Part shown: positions 7,601 through 16,365 of the stretch, one piece after another
Position numbering within the stretch: position 1 is the stretch's first letter
How the letters are laid out: every line of letters starts with the position of its first letter
Source: Corynebacterium sp. KPL1814
GTDB lineage: Bacteria > Actinomycetota > Actinomycetes > Mycobacteriales > Mycobacteriaceae
Direction of reading: 5' to 3'
Assembly (NCBI RefSeq): GCF_000478175.1
Contig: NZ_KI515777.1
Span: forward strand, 280,492-344,491
Length of the DNA stretch: 64,000 bases
Made by a program: the position numbers and the translations under genes
Notes under the pieces: generated by a model
The model's database searches: none
The model's input: only the letters and a program-made list of their open reading frames with translations
Told to the model about the DNA's origin: nothing

Positions 7601-9400
7601 CTGGCGCAGGCGCTTAATGGCCTCTTCAATGGAGCTGGCCATGACGACGGCGCGCGAGCGCGCGTGGTTGCGGCGCGCGACCGTGCGCGCTACATCGGCT
7701 AAGTCTGGTTGTTCTGCCTCTAAGAAATCCGCGAGCAGGCTCGCCGCACGCGCGCGGCGAGAGGGCAAGAGGCCAGAGACCGGCAACGCCACCGTGTCGG
7801 TGGATAGCTGCGGCTCGCTGGTGCGCGGGGTGCCCTGGTAATCCGTCAATACGACGTGGGCATTCGTGCCGCCAAAGCCAAAGCCCGATACGCCGGCCAC
7901 CTTTTTCCCGGAGTATTCCGGCCACTCGCGCGGATCTTCAACGACCTCGAGGCGCTCGCCCACGAAATCGATGTAGCGATTGGGCCCGGAGTAATTGATA
8001 TTTGCCGGGATAATATCGTGCCGCATGGCTTCGATGACCTTGATAAGGCCCACGACGCCCGCGGCGGATTCGGAGTGGCCAATATTGGTCTTGGCAGAGC
8101 CCAAGAGCACCGGCGATTCAATCCCGCGCCCAGCACCCAGCACGCGACCAAGCGCGCTGGCCTCAATGGGATCGCCCAAGATGGTGCCCGTACCGTGAGC
8201 CTCCACATAATCCACGTCCTCGGGCGCCACGCCCGCATCCGCGTAGGCGCGGCGCAGTACGTCTTCTTGCGCTTCTGGGTTAGGCGCGGTCAGGCCATTC
8301 GAGTGGCCATCGGAATTGACGGCAGAGCCCTTGAGGACGGCTAGGACTTCATCGCCATCGGCTTCTGCATCCTCCAGGCGCTTAAGTACCAGCACACCGG
8401 CGGCATCGGCACGCACGATGCCATCGGCGTCATCAGAAAAAGCATGAATGGCGCTGGTAGGAGAGGTCACGCCAAGCTCCGAAAAAGCGGTGGAGGCGTG
8501 CGGGGCGGCCAAGATATTCACGCCACCCGCCAGTGCTACATCGGCGGCACCGGTGCGCAGATCCTTGATGGCATGATCGACCGCAACCAAGGAAGACGAG
8601 CAAGCCGTATCCACATTGATGGAGGGGCCGCGGAAATCCAGGGCATAGGAAATGCGATTGGCAACGACTGCCGAGGAATTACCCGTGAGCGCATAAGGAT
8701 GCATCTCCGTGGGATCGGCGGTAATCAGCATGCCGTAATCATTATTGGTCGAGCCCATGTACACGCCCGTGTGCGTGCCGCGCAGCTCATTGGCGGGAAG
8801 GCCAGCGTTTTCCAGCGCGTGCCATACCAACTCGAGCAGGATGCGCTGCTGCGGATCCATATTCGCGGCCTCCAACGGCGACAGGCCGAAGAACTCCGCA
8901 TCAAAAGATGCAACATCGTCGATATAACCGCCATCGGTATTGTGCTGCGCGATCTTCTCGCTCATTACCGGGTCGGCGCTGTACTCAGACCACCGCCCCA
9001 CCGGCAGCGGACCAGTGCCCGCGCGCGATTCTGCGAGCATGGTCCAGAACTCCGGCACATCTTTAGCGCCTGGGAAACGACCGGACAAGCCGATAACCGC
9101 AATATCTGACCCCTGCGCGGCGCGAGTTGTGCGCTGCACACGCGGTACATCGTCGCGGCGCCCCGCAGGCTCAGTAAGCAGGCGATTGGCTAGGAGCTCA
9201 ATCGTGGGATACTCATACGCCACCGTGGCATCGAGCCGCGTGCCTAAAAGATTTTCTAATTCACCCGACAGCACCACGGCATCTCGAGAGGAAAGACCAT
9301 AGTTTTCCAGTGGGGTGGAATCTAAAATCTCTGTGGCGGCAACGCCCGTGGCCTGGGATACCCAGTCACGCAGCCATGCACGAAGTTGCTCGATGGTCAT
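4637..9400 (-). CDS. pks13: Polyketide synthase Pks13 (mycolic acid condensase)
   Basis: The protein has 1587 residues and all domains of the mycolate condensase, in order: an N-terminal acyl-carrier domain (GLSSRDAV, Ser38), a ketosynthase (VDTACSSS Cys267, EAHGTGT His402, NIGHSESAAG His442), an acyltransferase (GMSMGE, Ser710), a C-terminal carrier domain (GLDSLMG, Ser1144) and a thioesterase (GGWSFGG Ser1378, GDHLAVPD His1555). No catalytic residue is missing. It joins the meromycoloyl chain delivered by FadD32 to the carboxyacyl chain made with AccD3, and its thioesterase passes the product to trehalose. A sigma-D-like promoter lies at 9445-9471, and AGGAAAG precedes the ATG. Confidence 0.97.
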   Translation of the reverse strand: MTIEQLRAWLRDWVSQATGVAATEILDSTPLENYGLSSRDAVVLSGELENLLGTRLDATVAYEYPTIELLANRLLTEPAGRRDDVPRVQRTTRAAQGSDIAVIGLSGRFPGAKDVPEFWTMLAESRAGTGPLPVGRWSEYSADPVMSEKIAQHNTDGGYIDDVASFDAEFFGLSPLEAANMDPQQRILLELVWHALENAGLPANELRGTHTGVYMGSTNNDYGMLITADPTEMHPYALTGNSSAVVANRISYALDFRGPSINVDTACSSSLVAVDHAIKDLRTGAADVALAGGVNILAAPHASTAFSELGVTSPTSAIHAFSDDADGIVRADAAGVLVLKRLEDAEADGDEVLAVLKGSAVNSDGHSNGLTAPNPEAQEDVLRRAYADAGVAPEDVDYVEAHGTGTILGDPIEASALGRVLGAGRGIESPVLLGSAKTNIGHSESAAGVVGLIKVIEAMRHDIIPANINYSGPNRYIDFVGERLEVVEDPREWPEYSGKKVAGVSGFGFGGTNAHVVLTDYQGTPRTSEPQLSTDTVALPVSGLLPSRRARAASLLADFLEAEQPDLADVARTVARRNHARSRAVVMASSIEEAIKRLRQVAEGKVSVGIAAADSPQVQGPVFVYSGFGSQHRKMAKDMIALSPLFSERLKELDAIVDFESGWSILDIVKDDSQTYDTETAQVAITAIQIALTDLLASFGVRPAGVMGMSMGEIAAAYAAGGISAQDAMIIACHRARLMGEGEASLSDAEQGAMAVVELSAEDIAALDASIEPAVYTGPGMTTVGGPRQAVLELVEKLDGEGKFARALNVKAAGHTSAVDPILGELEAAIAGMEAHPLHTTLFSSVDKGEVYRPGTTVHDEDYWLRMTRYPVYLQDATEQAFAAGHTQLVEISPNPVALMGLMSTAFAVGKADAQLLYSLKRKVDPTESLLDLLSKLYVTGTPVNFAAVLGLGAHAEAPYTQFNRQRFWTNARPSAGVSGLPGTRVNLPEGKVAFSTNADQAPSALAIVEAAAEAVQPGAHIVAAEEHRDLPPYGEITTVVTTSIGGMSIAVYSVQDTRTELLAEGFASGLDLGAGAIPGVAAVPESNTTPETAVDEAGVDAVRWDPRQETVEDRLALIVSESMGYDVSDLPRELPLIDLGLDSLMGMRIKNRVENDFQIPPLQVQALRDASLADVITMVEEAVAGGHVDNSDNSGGDVAPVSEPAAPAASEAAEAAEKGVGVAPRDASERMVFGTWASITGKAPAGVTSPLPEISAEMAAQIAERLRDRAHIDVTPQQVLDAEVLETLADLVREGLETEVEGNIRVLREADGPAVFMFHPAGGTTVVYQPLTRRLPADVAVYGVERIEGSLEERAAAYIEDIIRYARGRKIVLGGWSFGGALAYEVAYQLAERSKRGEDSVEVAFIALLDTTQPAHPAPDTPEETRARWERYAAFAKKTYGLDFEPPYEMLETMGEDALMTMLAEFLATTDASEHGLSAGVLEHQRASFVDNQILAKIDFHRWAEVSVAVLLFRSERMHDGAVELEPRYAEIDPDGGWGAIVKDLEIVQLPGDHLAVPDEPAIGTVGKHMNDWIEEKIRGGQANNR

Positions 9401-9444
9401 AAACCGTCTTTCCTAGTGGGGTTAATAGAACGACAAATACCTAT

Positions 9445-9471
9445 ATCGCTCTATTTTGTCACCTCGTTAAC
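9445..9471 (-). promoter_or_regulatory. Sigma-D-type promoter of pks13-accD3
   Basis: On the minus strand GTTAACG is followed by 16 bases and CGAT. The C. glutamicum sigma-D consensus is GTAAC(A/G)-N16-(C)GAT. The start of transcription would fall about 35-40 bases before the pks13 ATG. The -35 half is also part of a perfect 13-bp palindrome, CGTTAACTTAACG. Confidence 0.7.
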
Positions 9472-9490
9472 TTAACGTCCGAATCCGGCT

Positions 9491-11236
9491 TTAAGCTTGG
9501 TAGTCCTTTTTTGCTGCGCGGCGGGCAATCTTGTGCGAGGAGGTGCGCTTAATTTCGCCCGGCGCCTTCCACACGATATCGCTCGGGGTAATGCCGTGAT
9601 TCTTTGTTACGGCCGTGCGAATGACCTCGCTGGCTGCGGCGTCACCGGACGGATCCGCGTTATCGGCGCGCTCCACCAAGAGCACCAAGGACTCTGAATT
9701 CTCGCCCTCCACGGCAAAGGCGGCGATGGAATCTGGGCGCACGTGCGCGGATGCCTCCTGCACGGTGCCTTCAATATCTTGCGGGTAATGATTACGCCCG
9801 GCGATGACGATGAGATCCTTGAGGCGCCCGGTGATATACAGCTCGTCCTCAATGATGGTGGCGAGATCGCCGGTGGCCATCCACCAGTCATCTTCTGGCA
9901 GGCCATCCTGGATGCGCTCGCCCAGGGTATTGCGGAAGGCAGCCGCGGTTTCTTCCGGGCGGTTGAGATAGCCAGTTGCCATATTTTGTCCATGCACCCA
10001 GATTTCACCGATGGTGCCCTCTGGGACCTCGGCCTTGGTTTCAGGATCTACGATGGCCAAGTGCTGGAACGAGACGCCCTGGCCATTCGAGGCGAAGGCC
10101 ACCGTTGCAGCGGACTTTTCTTCAATAACAGCGTGCCCGTCCGCCAGTTTTTCGCGGTTGAAGTGGGAAATGACGGGGCGTTTTTCACCCTGCGCGGTAG
10201 CAACGATGAGGGTTGCTTCCGCCAAACCATAGGAGGGACGCAGCACGGAACGCTCGATGCTGAAGGTATCGAGGAATTTCTGCACCGCTGGTTCCGTCAC
10301 CGGTTCGGAACCAATGAGGATGCCATCAACGTTGGAGAAATCCGCGTCCTTGCCGTAGCGCGCGGCCAATTCCAGGGCGAAATTGGGCACGGCGGTATAG
10401 GTATTCTTCTCTTCACCCGGCTGGCGGCTGATGCGCTCAACCCACCGGTTGGGATGTTGGATGAAGTCGCGCGGGGTCATCATGTCCAATTCGATGCCCA
10501 GAATCGTGGCGAATAACGCCAGGATGATGCCCATATCGTGGTGCATCGGCAGCCACGAGACCACGCGCGGTGGGAACTGTAGGTTTACGGCCCGAAAGAT
10601 CTGCAGCACATTCACCAAAATCGCGCGGTTGCTGAGCTCCACGCCGGCGGGGGTGCGGGTGGAACCAGAGGTGTACTGCAAGAAGGCGGTGGACTCCACT
10701 CCCTCTCCAGCGACCGGCTTCCACGACGCTGCCAAGGAGTCAGGCAGCGCATTGATGGAGATGACGCGCGGGCGCTCCCGCTCGGTGGAGAAATAGGCGC
10801 GCACCGCCGCAGCCGATACGCGGTTGGTCAACACGATGGGGGGCTCGCAGTCAGCAAAGACCGCTTTGAGGTGATCCGCATGCCCCGGCTCATTCGGATC
10901 ATAGAGCGGGATCGGGGTCATGCCCGCATACAGCGCACCCAAGAAACCAAAGAGGTACTCAGGGGAGTTGCCCGCCAGAATGGCCACGCGGGTGCCGGGT
11001 TCTGCAACTTGTTGCAGGCGCGCTGCCACCACTTTGATCCGGGTATTGATCTCTTGGCGGCTGAGCTCACGGACGGTGTCTTCCTCACCGTAGAGCCACT
11101 GGCGCATGACTATCTGCGAGGTATCCGCGTCTGCTTCGTAGAGGGTCTCGGTCAGGCCTGCCAAGGTGAGCTCTGTGGGGAGGGCGATATTGCCCTCGGC
11201 GTCAAAAAACTTCCCCATGAGTTGCTGTAAATCCAT
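9491..11236 (-). CDS. fadD32: Fatty-acyl-AMP ligase FadD32
   Basis: This 581-residue adenylating enzyme activates meromycolic acid as acyl-AMP and loads it on the N-terminal carrier domain of Pks13. The P-loop-like AMP motif YTSGSTRTPAGVELS is present. WMATGDLATI and GRLKDLIVIAGRNHYPQDIE mark the hinge and C-terminal lid. The family-specific insertion that makes FAALs act without CoA lies in this frame, and its length equals that of mycobacterial and corynebacterial orthologs. It precedes pks13 by 90 bp and has its own sigma-D-like promoter at 11275-11300. Confidence 0.95.
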   Translation of the reverse strand: MDLQQLMGKFFDAEGNIALPTELTLAGLTETLYEADADTSQIVMRQWLYGEEDTVRELSRQEINTRIKVVAARLQQVAEPGTRVAILAGNSPEYLFGFLGALYAGMTPIPLYDPNEPGHADHLKAVFADCEPPIVLTNRVSAAAVRAYFSTERERPRVISINALPDSLAASWKPVAGEGVESTAFLQYTSGSTRTPAGVELSNRAILVNVLQIFRAVNLQFPPRVVSWLPMHHDMGIILALFATILGIELDMMTPRDFIQHPNRWVERISRQPGEEKNTYTAVPNFALELAARYGKDADFSNVDGILIGSEPVTEPAVQKFLDTFSIERSVLRPSYGLAEATLIVATAQGEKRPVISHFNREKLADGHAVIEEKSAATVAFASNGQGVSFQHLAIVDPETKAEVPEGTIGEIWVHGQNMATGYLNRPEETAAAFRNTLGERIQDGLPEDDWWMATGDLATIIEDELYITGRLKDLIVIAGRNHYPQDIEGTVQEASAHVRPDSIAAFAVEGENSESLVLLVERADNADPSGDAAASEVIRTAVTKNHGITPSDIVWKAPGEIKRTSSHKIARRAAKKDYQA

Positions 11237-11274
11237 CGATTCTCCTTTAGTAAATGCTTTTGTCTTAAAAAATT

Positions 11275-11300
11275 ATCGATGCTGTAGCGCCTCATGTTAC
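11275..11300 (-). promoter_or_regulatory. Sigma-D-type promoter of fadD32
   Basis: The minus strand reads GTAACA, 16 bases, CGAT, an exact fit to the published C. glutamicum sigma-D consensus. The -35 element overlaps the stop codon of the upstream cutinase-like gene. The start lies 39 bases downstream, behind AAAGGAG. Confidence 0.8.
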
Positions 11301-12217
11301 ACGGCGTCAATGACCTGGTGTGCCCAATCCACAACCCACTGATTTGCGGTAGTCCCATCAATCACACCGTCGTTGCTGGCGTATTGCGCGTGCACTCCAT
11401 TGGCCCCGATCAAATCCTTGGCGCGTTCCAGACCATTGCCCACGCCGGTGGGTGCATCACACACGGAGTCATCGGGGGCACAAATCTGGAAGGTCCTATC
11501 CGCGAGCTCACCGAAGCCGTGCGGGCGCGCGCCGCGCATAGTCGCTCCGGGCACGATGGGCTGAACGAGTCCGGAGACAGGTTCCAAGGCAATCTCGGCA
11601 CCGATTCCGCCGAGCTCGTGTCCCGGATTTTGGCCCACGCCGTTTTCACGCCGGCCGTCTGCGATCAACGCCACGCCCGCGATATTCTCTGCGGGGATTG
11701 CGCCTTCGCCACCACCAATGTCATCGGCCACATCGCCGGCGATGACCGCGCCTTGAGAAAAACCGCTCAAAATAAACTTGGTCTGCGGGCAGCTTTCATG
11801 CATGCCGCGCAGCTCCTCATTCATCTTCGCAGTGCCCTCATTGCGGGAATCGTCGTAGCTCATTTCCTCCTGCGCATTGATATTTTTAAATTGCGCAGTA
11901 TAAGGAAGGGTCCACACCTTTACATCATCCCCGTAGGCCTCCTGCAACGGCTGCGTAATAGACAGCATGAACGAGCGCGGATTAGCAGAAGGGTTGAGGG
12001 GATCATCGTCGGCGGCGGATTCCCAGGTACCTGGCGCAGAAATGAACTCCACACTCGGGCACCACTCCGGCTGGGATTCCTCCGGTGGTGCCGCGGAGTC
12101 TGGCTCCTCGGGAGCGCTAGGTCCCGCCGAGTCCGAGTTCGTGAGGTAATGCGCCGCCCCCGCGCCGATAACGACGAGAAGGACGAGGACGGCAACGACG
12201 GTTATGATTTTTCGCAT
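11297..12217 (-). CDS. Cutinase-like envelope lipase (Rv3802c family)
   Basis: The protein has 306 residues. An N-terminal membrane anchor (ITVVAVLVLLVVIGAGA) and a Pro/Glu-rich linker lead into a cutinase fold. The nucleophile motif GFSQGAVIAG (Ser) is intact, QICAPDDSVCDA would supply the Asp, and a His follows in the NGVHAQYASNDG segment. Mycobacterial Rv3802c, encoded next to fadD32, is an essential phospholipase/thioesterase that influences mycolate levels. Position and architecture here agree with that ortholog. It follows the DUF732-like gene by 34 bp in the cop1 unit. Confidence 0.88.
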   Translation of the reverse strand: MRKIITVVAVLVLLVVIGAGAAHYLTNSDSAGPSAPEEPDSAAPPEESQPEWCPSVEFISAPGTWESAADDDPLNPSANPRSFMLSITQPLQEAYGDDVKVWTLPYTAQFKNINAQEEMSYDDSRNEGTAKMNEELRGMHESCPQTKFILSGFSQGAVIAGDVADDIGGGEGAIPAENIAGVALIADGRRENGVGQNPGHELGGIGAEIALEPVSGLVQPIVPGATMRGARPHGFGELADRTFQICAPDDSVCDAPTGVGNGLERAKDLIGANGVHAQYASNDGVIDGTTANQWVVDWAHQVIDAV

Positions 12218-12250
12218 GAACTAGTTGTACCCGGAAAACCTCAAAGAAAG

Positions 12251-12778
12251 CTAGCAAAGAGCTGAACGTGCATTGTCCTGGAGTAGCTTTGTGAGCTCGT
12301 CAAAGTCCATGTCAGTGCGTTGCTGCTCAATCAGTTGTCCGGCCACCGCAGGAATGGTGATGTCATCCTCGCCGCAAGCGCCCTGGCCGGCGCCGAGGAG
12401 CTGATCTTCTACCCCTTCGACATTCACGCCGGAATCCTTTAACGAATCCAAGTACGCAGTCTCTTCCTTGGGCAGCTGCGCGGAGGGGATCTCTGAAATC
12501 TCGCGCGCACCGCGATCCTCTGGGGAGTTCGCTGAACGAGACCCATTCGTCGGCTCCGCGGATTCCTTGGAACCGTCCTTGGGTTCGGATGGCTCCTGCG
12601 AGGAGGAAGCGCTGCTGGATGCGGACTCGCTACTACTCGTGGTCGATTCTTCGGAGGTTTTTTCGCGCGACAGCGGCGCCACCGAGGTGTCATTGCCGGA
12701 GTCACTATCCACGGTGGCAGAGTCACACCCTGCCAATCCGAGGCATAAGACCGCTCCTACGAGGGCTAATTTACGCAT
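12251..12778 (-). CDS. DUF732-like lipoprotein
   Basis: This 175-residue protein has a lipoprotein signal (MRKLALVGAVLCLGLAGCDS, lipobox LAGC). A low-complexity Ser/Glu/Asn region covers about residues 25-95. A C-terminal domain of about 75 residues carries two cysteines (GQGACGEDD and ARSALC) and the helical pattern ETAYLDSLKDSGVNV seen in DUF732 proteins. It starts two bases after the cop1 stop, so it is co-translated with it. Its function is unknown. The corresponding C. glutamicum locus also has a small secreted protein between cop1 and the cutinase gene. Confidence 0.75.
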   Translation of the reverse strand: MRKLALVGAVLCLGLAGCDSATVDSDSGNDTSVAPLSREKTSEESTTSSSESASSSASSSQEPSEPKDGSKESAEPTNGSRSANSPEDRGAREISEIPSAQLPKEETAYLDSLKDSGVNVEGVEDQLLGAGQGACGEDDITIPAVAGQLIEQQRTDMDFDELTKLLQDNARSALC

Positions 12779-12780
12779 GC

Positions 12781-14730
12781 TTACTTCTTTTCAGTCTGTA
12801 CGCGGCCCATGACTTCACTGATCGTCCCGTGCTGGAACTCCTGCTTCAATCCACCAGCGGCGATTTCGGAGTAATCAGAAGTGGGCCAGCCAAACTCGCC
12901 TTGCTCCCAGCCCTTCTTACCCCATTCATCCATAATGGCGCCCTTCAAAATGTAGTGCGCGCCGGATTCTGGGGACCAGTAGATGGAGCCATGTTCAAAC
13001 TCCTGGAAGAAGCCGCCCTCTACCTTCTTCTCACCGTCCGTGGGGAAGCCCAGTGGGGAGTCAGCGCCACCCATGTCCTTGTACTTTTTGCCAATGGCAC
13101 CAAAGGAGACCTGGTTCTTGCCGTCCGGGTTGCGGGTCAGAATGCCACCTTGGAATTCCTGGACAAGGCCATCGCCCACCTTCTTTACCGGGCCAGTCGG
13201 GAACTTCAGATCGCCGCCTTCGTAGCCCTTCTCGCCCCACTTCTTGTACATGTCACCGGTAATTTCCCAGGCGCCGGTCTCTGGGCTCCAGTAAATGGAA
13301 CCGTGTTCAAAACGCACGAGGCGTCCCTTGCCATCCATCGTCTTAGTTTCACCGGTCTTAGGGAAGCCCAACCAGGAGGTGGGGCCACCGATTTCCGCAT
13401 AGCGGGCGCCGATGCGGCCGTACAGGGCGTGCGCACCATTCTCCGGGGACCAGTACGCCGTACCGGTTTCGAAGTCTTGTGCCTTGCCCTTACCGGCAAC
13501 ATCATATTCGTTATTCAGGCAGGAACCGAGTATGCCTTCTTTGGTGGCCTTGGCGATATCGCCTTCGGTATTACAATCCGCACCGCGGTCAGCCTTGTCA
13601 AGGTCGAGGGCATCAGCAATGTGCGGCCATGCATTTTGCATCTCAAATTGCCAGTATTCCCAGCTGTGCACGCCGGAGGGCCGGAATTCCACTACTGGTT
13701 CCACATTGGCGCGCTTCGCGTAATCCACGAAGGTCTGGGTGGACATCCGAGAGATAACTTCCAGCCCCATGCCGGCCAGACTTGCCTGTCCCTTGGCCAC
13801 CGAGTCTTCCTGGCCAAAGTCGTCCTTGCCGTTACCAGCAGAGACATAGACCTGCATGTCCTTGAGGTTTTCGATGCCCAGCTTCGGATCGTGGTCGATC
13901 CAATCCTGCGAGCCGGGCTCGCCCCACATCTTGCGGGAATCGTAGCCGCCAGCATCGCGCTGCGCAGCCATGATGGCCTGTGGCATGCCACGGGTAGTCA
14001 TATCGAGGTAGCCGGAGAACGAACCCACGAAATCAAACAAGTGCGGGTTACGCTCCGCCAAGTTGACCGCTGCGGTACCGCCCATGGACAGCCCAGTCAC
14101 CGCGCGCTTCTGGTTGGAGCGGTATTCATGATCCAAAATTGGCACCAATTCCTTGGTAAGGAAAGTCTCCCACTTGTAGTTCTTTCCCGCATCCGGCTGC
14201 TGCCAGTCGGAGTAGAAGGAAGATTCGCCGCCCACCGGCATGATGAGGTTGACGTTGCGATCCGCATACTGGTTGAGGATATTGGTCTCAATGGTCCAGC
14301 CGGACTCGTCATCGCGGGCGCGCAGGCCATCAAGTGCCCATACCTCTGGGAACTTCTTCTCCGGCTGCGAATACCAGTCGCGCGCGAGCTGGATCTGCAC
14401 CTTCTGCTCGTGATCCGGCATGGCTGCGGACTGGATATAAACCATCAGGTGACGGTTGGACAGGTACTCCACACGGTTGATCTTTACGCCACCCGGCAGC
14501 CCCTCCACCTGTGGGTATTCGGTCTCCACTGGGGTACGGGCCGGCGGATCCTTAGGCGCAAAGTGATCAGACAGGCTGCTGCCGTTGCCTGGCTGAGCGG
14601 AGCTCATGTCACCAAGAGAGCTTTGGGCGGTGGCGTTGGGCAGCAGGGCAAGTCCAACGGCAATGGCGGTCGGCATGGCTGCTACCGCGAGCCCCTTACG
14701 GACCTTGCCCGGGGAAGTGTTTTTGCGCAT
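12781..14730 (-). CDS. cop1: Mycolyltransferase Cop1 (PS1/antigen 85 type) with LGFP repeats
   Basis: This secreted 649-residue corynomycolyl transferase moves mycolate from trehalose monomycolate to trehalose and arabinogalactan. It has an N-terminal signal peptide (basic start, hydrophobic core, cut near residue 35). The esterase domain has TGLSMGG with Ser215, and the GVHSWEYWQFEM segment carries the His. About four LGFP repeats follow (SWLGFPKTGE, LKFPTGPVKK, SPLGFPTDGEKK, FGWPTSDYSE), thought to bind the cell wall. Unlike CmtB it carries this wall-binding tail. The upstream region 14731-15013 ends at an IS3 insertion. Confidence 0.95.
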   Translation of the reverse strand: MRKNTSPGKVRKGLAVAAMPTAIAVGLALLPNATAQSSLGDMSSAQPGNGSSLSDHFAPKDPPARTPVETEYPQVEGLPGGVKINRVEYLSNRHLMVYIQSAAMPDHEQKVQIQLARDWYSQPEKKFPEVWALDGLRARDDESGWTIETNILNQYADRNVNLIMPVGGESSFYSDWQQPDAGKNYKWETFLTKELVPILDHEYRSNQKRAVTGLSMGGTAAVNLAERNPHLFDFVGSFSGYLDMTTRGMPQAIMAAQRDAGGYDSRKMWGEPGSQDWIDHDPKLGIENLKDMQVYVSAGNGKDDFGQEDSVAKGQASLAGMGLEVISRMSTQTFVDYAKRANVEPVVEFRPSGVHSWEYWQFEMQNAWPHIADALDLDKADRGADCNTEGDIAKATKEGILGSCLNNEYDVAGKGKAQDFETGTAYWSPENGAHALYGRIGARYAEIGGPTSWLGFPKTGETKTMDGKGRLVRFEHGSIYWSPETGAWEITGDMYKKWGEKGYEGGDLKFPTGPVKKVGDGLVQEFQGGILTRNPDGKNQVSFGAIGKKYKDMGGADSPLGFPTDGEKKVEGGFFQEFEHGSIYWSPESGAHYILKGAIMDEWGKKGWEQGEFGWPTSDYSEIAAGGLKQEFQHGTISEVMGRVQTEKK

Positions 14731-15012
14731 AGGTAAACGTCCTTGAAGATTTACCGCGGCCGCATTCCGAAGGTTCCCCTCCTCCGGACTGCTACCTGCG
14801 GCGTGAGCTGTCTATTGTGCGCTTAAGTTTAAGTTGAACTTGAAGCTTTGGAAAGGCTGACACGCCGTGCAAAGTTATATCACCATTTATCTCGATGCAG
14901 AGGCTGTCCCCCGGAATCGCCCAATAAGCAATCTCCCAGCTTAACCACAGACTGGACTCTCACCAAGAAACCACTAAGATAACCACAGCATGCATGAGGT
15001 TACCCTCGTTTA
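14731..15012. promoter_or_regulatory. cop1 upstream region, AT-rich dyad, bounded by an IS
   Basis: These 282 bases hold the cop1 leader. An AT-rich segment at about 14820-14846 contains tandem and inverted AAGTT units (TTAAGTTTAAGTTGAACTTG). A GGAGGAGGGG purine run lies about 40 bases before the start codon. I could not find the GTAAC-N16-CGAT pattern that marks fadD32, pks13 and cmtB. An IS3 element begins at about 15014, so distal control sequences may have been separated from the gene. Confidence 0.4.
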
Positions 15013-15054
15013 GTGGACACCCTATTTGTGCGGATTTTGTGTCCGTAAGAGAGG

Positions 15055-15372
15055 ATGTTCATTGTGAGTCAACAACGCCAGAAATACACGCCGGAGTACC
15101 GGCGTGAAGCCGCAAACCTAGTAATCGAGTCAGAACGCCCGATTGCTCATGTAGCGAAAGAAATTGGTGTCGCACCTGGCCTTTTAGGTCGGTGGGTGAA
15201 AAATGAGCGTCAACGCCGAGGATCCTCTGATGGGCTAAGCGAGGCTGATCTTCGTGCTGAGAACGCTCGTCTGCGTCGTGAGCTGGCAGAAGCCAAGATG
15301 GATAACGAGTTTTTGTCAAAAGCGACAGCCTTCTTCGCCGCAAAGCAACGCGATCAGAAAAGTTCGAATTAA
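15055..15372 (+). CDS. IS3-family transposase OrfA
   Basis: This protein of up to 105 residues (a GTG three codons in is an alternative start) has a helix-turn-helix (YTPEYRREAANLVIES ... VAKEIGVAPGLLGRWVKNE) and a C-terminal coiled coil (LRAENARLRRELAEAKMDNEFLSKATAFFA). GAGAGG lies just upstream. Its stop overlaps the orfB start as TAATG, which would couple translation. Confidence 0.92.
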   Translation: MFIVSQQRQKYTPEYRREAANLVIESERPIAHVAKEIGVAPGLLGRWVKNERQRRGSSDGLSEADLRAENARLRRELAEAKMDNEFLSKATAFFAAKQRDQKSSN

Positions 15373-16272
15373 TGCAGCAGGAGAAGGCGAATTTCAGTAT
15401 CAAGCGCATGGCACGCCTTTTGAAGGTATCTCGGTCTGGATACTACAAATGGGCCCATATGCAGCAGCAACGCTTATCCGGTAAGGATGATCGTGCAGCA
15501 TTTTACGATGATGTTGATCGCAAGATTCATCAGATCTGGAAAAGACTCCAACGAGGTCTACGGTGCCCCGCGAATCACCGCAGAACTAGGTGAGCGCTAC
15601 CAGATTGTTCTTAACCGCAAGACTGTGGCTAAGCGGATGCGCCTGATGGGAATTGAAGGAATTTCACCGCGTGCCTTCGTCCCAGCGACAACGATTCAAT
15701 CTAAACGTAAGTCGAGTCTTCCTGACCTGGTAAAGCGCATGTTTGATACCGGCGAGCTCAATCGAGTATGGATGTCAGACATTACCTACCTGCGAACCGG
15801 CGAGGGTTGGTTGTACTTATGCGCAGTTCGCGATGGTCATTCCCGCAGGGTGCTGGGCTGGGCTATGGATAGCGTGCAAGATACATTCCTGGTCGAACGA
15901 GCACTGCGGATGGCACATACACTGCGTGGTGACGTTCCTGACGGGCTGGTGTTTCACGCCGACCGGGGAACACAATTTACCAGCGAGCAGCTCTGGGAGG
16001 TGTGCCGCAACCTAGGTGTTGCTCAGTCTGTGGGGCGTACTGGGGTGTGTTTCGATAATGCGATGGCTGAGTCGTTCTGGTCGACGCTTAAGACCGAGTT
16101 CTACGACCGGAAGCGCTGGCCAACCCGCGATGCTGCGCGTCAGGCCGTTGCCTACTGGATTGAAGCCGTCTACAACCGTCGGCGCCGGCACTCCGCACTC
16201 GGGATGGTCAGCCCCGTCGATTTCGAGAACCACACCAGCCTAACCACCAGCAGAAAAGAAATAGCTGCCTAA
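15372..16272 (+). pseudogene. IS3-family transposase OrfB, frameshifted
   Basis: The first frame gives MQQEKANFSIKRMARLLKVS ... DVDRKIHQIWK and is then lost. The frame that continues gives KDSNEVYGAPRITAEL through to the end, with the rve catalytic core intact: WMSDITYL (Asp), FHADRGTQFTS (Asp) and DNAMAESFWSTLKTE (Glu). The two join if one A is removed from the AAAA run at about 15539-15542. This is unlike the programmed frameshift of IS3, which sits at the orfA/orfB border, so it is most likely a mutation or a read error. Confidence 0.85.
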
Positions 16273-16365
16273 CCACTAGGTAGCTCCACTACGTGTCCAC
16301 GATTTGCGGGCAACCCCATGCACAAAAGTGCACCCTGTAAACATCCCCTACCCAAAGCGAAAGAT

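Larger units (their letters stand above)
15014..16299 (+). mobile_element. IS3-family insertion sequence
   Basis: The ends are TGGACAC and GTGTCCA, the TG...CA form of IS3 elements, and the span of about 1286 bp is the normal size. Two overlapping genes lie inside, orfA and orfB, but orfB has a frameshift. No clear target duplication is visible. It lies between cop1 and the SGNH hydrolase gene. Confidence 0.85.

Noticed and set aside
12589-14736. Plus-strand open frame of 715 codons across cop1
   Set aside because: It is the antisense shadow of cop1, whose protein has clear motifs. GC-rich third positions keep the opposite strand open.
15372-16272. Programmed frameshift in IS3 OrfB
   Set aside because: IS3 frameshifting occurs at the orfA/orfB border. 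Here the shift lies about 170 bases into orfB, so a mutation or read error is more likely.
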